The notes under the pieces were generated by a model. That model was not told the DNA's origin. It was given only the letters and a program-made list of their open reading frames with translations, and ran no database searches. This document shows, piece after piece, positions 61,686 to 64,000 of a stretch of DNA of 64,000 bases; the stretch's first letter is position 1; each line of letters starts with the position of its first letter. Location of the stretch: assembly GCA_018712265.1 (NCBI GenBank), contig DVHF01000050.1:1-64000 (forward strand), read 5' to 3'. Made by a program: the position numbers and the translations under genes. The DNA comes from Candidatus Gallacutalibacter pullicola. GTDB taxonomy: Bacteria; Bacillota; Clostridia; Oscillospirales; Acutalibacteraceae.

Positions 61686-61714
61686 ATGATACCATATCCC
61701 GCCTGGAAACGCAA
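61686..61714 (-). promoter_or_regulatory. Promoter of the S10 operon
   Basis: On the minus strand TTGCGT (61709-61714), a 17-base spacer and an extended TGGTATCAT (-10 at 61686-61691). AT-rich sequence upstream could act as an UP element. The rest of the gap up to 61850 holds no gene. Confidence 0.75.
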
Positions 61715-61852
61715 GGGGCAAAAATCTGTTTTTTGCAAGAAATTTCATCTTTATTTTTGTGTATTTTTACCCGCCGTTTTTCCAGAAGATTTCCTGCTCA
61801 TAGCGTTCCCCGAAAACTGCCGCTTTATACCAAAAAAATCTGCGCGGCCGCC

Positions 61853-61881
61853 TTGCCCTGCGGCCATCCGTTTGCTATACT
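61853..61881 (+). promoter_or_regulatory. Promoter of the SLC13/ArsB-type gene
   Basis: TTGCCC (61853-61858), a 17-base spacer and an extended TGCTATACT (-10 at 61876-61881). A further TATAAT at 61922-61927 lacks a -35 and overlaps the region just before AAGGA. Confidence 0.65.
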
Positions 61882-61950
61882 GTACCTCGGGCGTTCCGCG
61901 CGCCCTGTCCGTCTATACCTATATAATATAATTATAAGGATGATGCAACC

Positions 61951-63069
61951 ATGAATCCTGTCCTGCGATCCTGTCTTTCGTTTTTCCGCCGTGAGACCGT
62001 GCTGTGCGCGGCCCTCCTGCTGGCCGTTGTTTCCGCCTTTTTTGTGCCGCCCAGCCCCGCCTATCTTGGCTATATCGACTGGGACACCCTCGCCCTGCTG
62101 TTCAGCCTGATGGCTGTGATGAAGGGCTACCAGAAAACGGGACTGTTCGTTTCTCTGGGCGGGCGGCTGCTCAAAATGGCCTCCAACACCCGGAGGATGA
62201 TGCTTGTGCTCGTTTTCCTGCCATTCGTATGCAGCATGGCCGTGACAAACGACGTTTCCCTGATCACCTTTGTGCCGTTCGCGCTGGCTGTCCTGCGCAT
62301 GGCGGGACAGGAGCAGCTGATGATCCCCACCGTCGTACTCCAGACGGCGGCCGCAAACCTCGGCAGTATGCTCACGCCGATGGGCAACCCGCAGAACCTC
62401 TACCTCTACGCGCAGTCCGGCATGAGCTTCGGGGAGCTGTGCGGCGTGATGCTGCCCTATGTTCTCCTTTCAGGGATCTGCCTTGCCGCGCTGATCCTGA
62501 TCCGCAGACCTGTCCCTGTTTCGGGCGTATCCGTAGAATCGGGAAGCGGGGATCCCCGAGCCCTGATCCTGTACACAGCCGGATTTGCGCTCTGCCTGCT
62601 GGGGATTTTCGGGATCCTGCCGCCGATCGCGATCGCCGCTGTGACGGCTGTGTTTTTGCTGATCCGCGATAGGAAGTTGCTGGCATCGGTGGATTATTCC
62701 TTGCTGGCGACCTTTGTGGGATTTTTCATCTTTACCGGAAACGTGGGAAGCATGGAGGGATTCCAGAACCTGCTGGCGCCGGTGCTTGAGGGGAGGGTTC
62801 TGCCGGTGGCGGTGGTGATCAGTCAGATCATCAGCAATGTACCGGCGGCTTTGCTGTTGTCCGGGTTTACCAATGAATGGCGGGAGCTGATCATTGGATG
62901 TAACCTGGGCGGACTGGGTACGCTGATTGCTTCGATGGCGAGTTTGATTTCATATAAATTTGCGGTGAGGGAGTATCCGGAACAGAAAGGGAAATATTTA
63001 TTCTGGTTTACGGTGTGTAATGTGGGGTTGTTGGCGGTGCTGCTGGTGGAAAGTATAGCACTAAGCTAA
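61951..63069 (+). CDS. ArsB/NhaD/SLC13-superfamily anion or ion transporter
   Basis: 372-residue polytopic membrane protein with about ten helices, of the ion-transporter superfamily that includes ArsB, CitMHS and DASS carriers. Two half-repeats each carry the helix-break motif: VTNDVSLITFVPFALAVLR with MLTPMGNPQNLYLY in the first half, and FTGNVGSMEGFQNLL then ISNVPAALLLSGF in the second. Substrate (arsenite, dicarboxylate, sodium or other) cannot be deduced; no arsR or arsA lies nearby. ATG 61951 with AAGGA upstream. Beyond about 62650 the codon use shifts toward G-ending codons, and the text is lower in C, compared with the first part. Confidence 0.85.
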   Translation: MNPVLRSCLSFFRRETVLCAALLLAVVSAFFVPPSPAYLGYIDWDTLALLFSLMAVMKGYQKTGLFVSLGGRLLKMASNTRRMMLVLVFLPFVCSMAVTNDVSLITFVPFALAVLRMAGQEQLMIPTVVLQTAAANLGSMLTPMGNPQNLYLYAQSGMSFGELCGVMLPYVLLSGICLAALILIRRPVPVSGVSVESGSGDPRALILYTAGFALCLLGIFGILPPIAIAAVTAVFLLIRDRKLLASVDYSLLATFVGFFIFTGNVGSMEGFQNLLAPVLEGRVLPVAVVISQIISNVPAALLLSGFTNEWRELIIGCNLGGLGTLIASMASLISYKFAVREYPEQKGKYLFWFTVCNVGLLAVLLVESIALS

Positions 63070-63070
63070 A

Positions 63071-63306
63071 GGTGAGCAAAACATAAAGTTTTCGCCAGCC
63101 TTTTTCAAAAGGCTGCGGGGGCGCGGGAAGATTCCCCCGCAGAGCGGGGGAAATGTCACGAAGTGACAAAGGGGGACGGGCGCGTGCGGCTGGCCCCCGT
63201 AGAACCGGGACGCAAAGCGTCCCTCCAAAAAGGTGAGCAAACAGTGAAGGCCAACCATCCGGGGGATGGTTGGCCGGAACGCCTTTGCGATCCCCAGAGG
63301 CAGAGC
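63071..63306 (+). repeat. Repeat block E-A-E, inverted E modules with family A copy 5
   Basis: GCAAAAC/GTTTTCG and CCTTTTTCAAAAGG relate to the family E tail. Family A copy 5 (63124-63190) has TTCCCCCGC/GCGGGGGAA, TGTCAC/GTGACA and a shorter CGC/GCG stem. Then GGGACGC-AAA-GCGTCCC, aggtgagcaaacag, and GGCCAACCATCC with GGATGGTTGGCC (12 bp perfect) follow. Compared with 24355 and 45475 both palindromes have changed on both sides while keeping pairing. Confidence 0.8.
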
Positions 63307-63380
63307 GTCCGCGGCCCAATCCCGGCCCAACAACCTGACAGCCCAGTCTCCCCCAACAACCTCAAAAAACCGCACAGCCG

Positions 63381-64000
63381 TTATTCAAAAACCTCAATAA
63401 ACCTCTCCTGATCCGTGTAAGGCTTCCAGCTCGGATCCCCGGTGCGGAAAAACGAACACCAGCAGTCACATATCCTGCGGGAAAGCTCGCGATCCCTTTC
63501 CTCAAATGGACGCCAGGACCGGCCAAGCGTGCCGAATAAATACCACAGATCCGCAGAATGGAACGCACCCGCCTCATCACCGGGAAGCCTCCGGCGGAAA
63601 GAATACAGATAATTCGGAGCACTTCCGATCCGGCCCGTCCTTTCTGCAAAATCGACGCAGCCTTTCATCAGCCCATCCGGATCGCCGTCGCGGGGGATGT
63701 CGTTCGCAGTCGCCCCCAGAATACACGGGATGCTGTGCGCTTTTTCGGAATCCAGAATTTCCTCCTCCGTTTCCGGCAGGACGAACCCGTCCGCCACGGG
63801 GGAATACAGGCGCATCCCGGACCGGTGATGGAAGCAGTCGTTCGCAGCCGTCTGCAAAAGCTGCCACGGCGTTTCCCGGAGCTGCTCTAAGGAAGCAATC
63901 CCAAAACGGCGCATAAAGTTCTCCCCTTTTCCCATGGCCGCCTGTACCGTGCTTTCGCGGGCAAAGCCCTCATCGATCCCGCCGCTGTGCAGGACAGCCT
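63381..64000 (-). CDS. Carboxylesterase family protein, 3' part (runs off window)
   Basis: C-terminal ~206 residues of a type B carboxylesterase/para-nitrobenzyl-esterase-like alpha/beta hydrolase; the gene begins beyond 64000. The visible frame starts AVLHSGGIDEGFARE, matching the segment just after the nucleophile Ser of the family. The catalytic His is probably in GAFHSADLWYLFGTL. The nucleophile itself (G-x-S-x-G) is outside the window. The short ATG at 63935 is internal and not the start. Downstream lies a repeat block with no clear terminator. Confidence 0.85.
   Translation of the reverse strand, partial: AVLHSGGIDEGFARESTVQAAMGKGENFMRRFGIASLEQLRETPWQLLQTAANDCFHHRSGMRLYSPVADGFVLPETEEEILDSEKAHSIPCILGATANDIPRDGDPDGLMKGCVDFAERTGRIGSAPNYLYSFRRRLPGDEAGAFHSADLWYLFGTLGRSWRPFEERDRELSRRICDCWCSFFRTGDPSWKPYTDQERFIEVFE

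Noticed and set aside
63008-63411. Short ORFs over the E-A-E repeat block
   Set aside because: Similar peptide strings (for example PLCHFVTFPP) arise at every family A copy in whichever frame is open. They are translations of the palindromic repeat, not genes.
1-64000. tRNA, rRNA, SRP RNA, tmRNA or known riboswitches
   Set aside because: Scanning for T-loop words such as GGTTCGAATCC and for conserved cores of common RNAs gave no convincing candidate.

Overview
The window is a GC-rich chromosomal segment from a spore-forming member of the Firmicutes. Gene content and order point to class Clostridia, most likely the Oscillospirales/Ruminococcaceae-like group. This is inferred from the S10-spc-alpha ribosomal cluster with rpsD inside it, a zinc-type S14, a SpoVD-like PBP with PASTA domains, yqfC/yqfD/ylbJ-type sporulation genes, and ylxM-ffh and yqzL-recO pairs. 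No 16S rRNA or tRNA gene was seen, so the taxonomy is inference. Almost all genes are on the minus strand.

Layout, left to right. 0.2-3.8 kb: a CDF metal exporter, a HAD phosphatase and a CorA channel. 4.8-17.2 kb: a division and cell-wall (dcw) cluster read right to left as rsmH, ftsL, spoVD/ftsI, mraY, ftsW, murG, murA, ftsQ, ftsZ; mraZ, murE, murF and murD are absent. 17.5-19.8 kb: rsmD-coaD-coiled-coil operon and a low-molecular-weight tyrosine phosphatase. 20.4-22.7 kb: uvrC and ptsH. 23.0-27.0 kb: ylxM-ffh-rpsP-khpA-rimM-trmD (protein targeting and tRNA/rRNA maturation). 27.2-30.7 kb: a YpmS-like membrane protein and mutS2. 31.3-36.9 kb: yqfC-yqfD-phoH-ybeY-dgkA-era-yqzL-recO, a conserved Firmicutes cluster lacking pgpH and cdd. 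37.7-45.2 kb: accessory genes (YlbJ-like, a small Cys protein, a ferritin-like protein with a disordered N-terminus, a polysaccharide deacetylase, a TPR-SUFU-DUF4253 fusion, an NhaC antiporter). 45.8-61.35 kb: the full S10-spc-alpha cluster from rpsJ to rplQ, including two genes too short for routine ORF calling (rpmD, rpmJ). 61.9-64 kb: a SLC13/ArsB-type transporter and the 3' part of a carboxylesterase that runs off the window.

The most unusual feature is intergenic. Many of the longer gaps are filled by a small set of modular palindromic repeats (called A to G here) that recur with paired compensatory base changes in their stems. They include a five-unit array of a ~103-bp repeat upstream of corA, whose complete units carry an extended -10 promoter motif, and a ~550-bp composite duplicated in the gap between spoVD and mraY and in the gap before the ylbJ-like gene. 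The repeat has been absorbed into the C-terminus of UvrC. Other regulatory signals include a pair of identical dyads bracketing the ylxM-ffh promoter, a long hairpin-rich leader before rpsJ, an attenuator-like hairpin between ftsL and spoVD, and a strong terminator directly before the uvrC ribosome-binding site.
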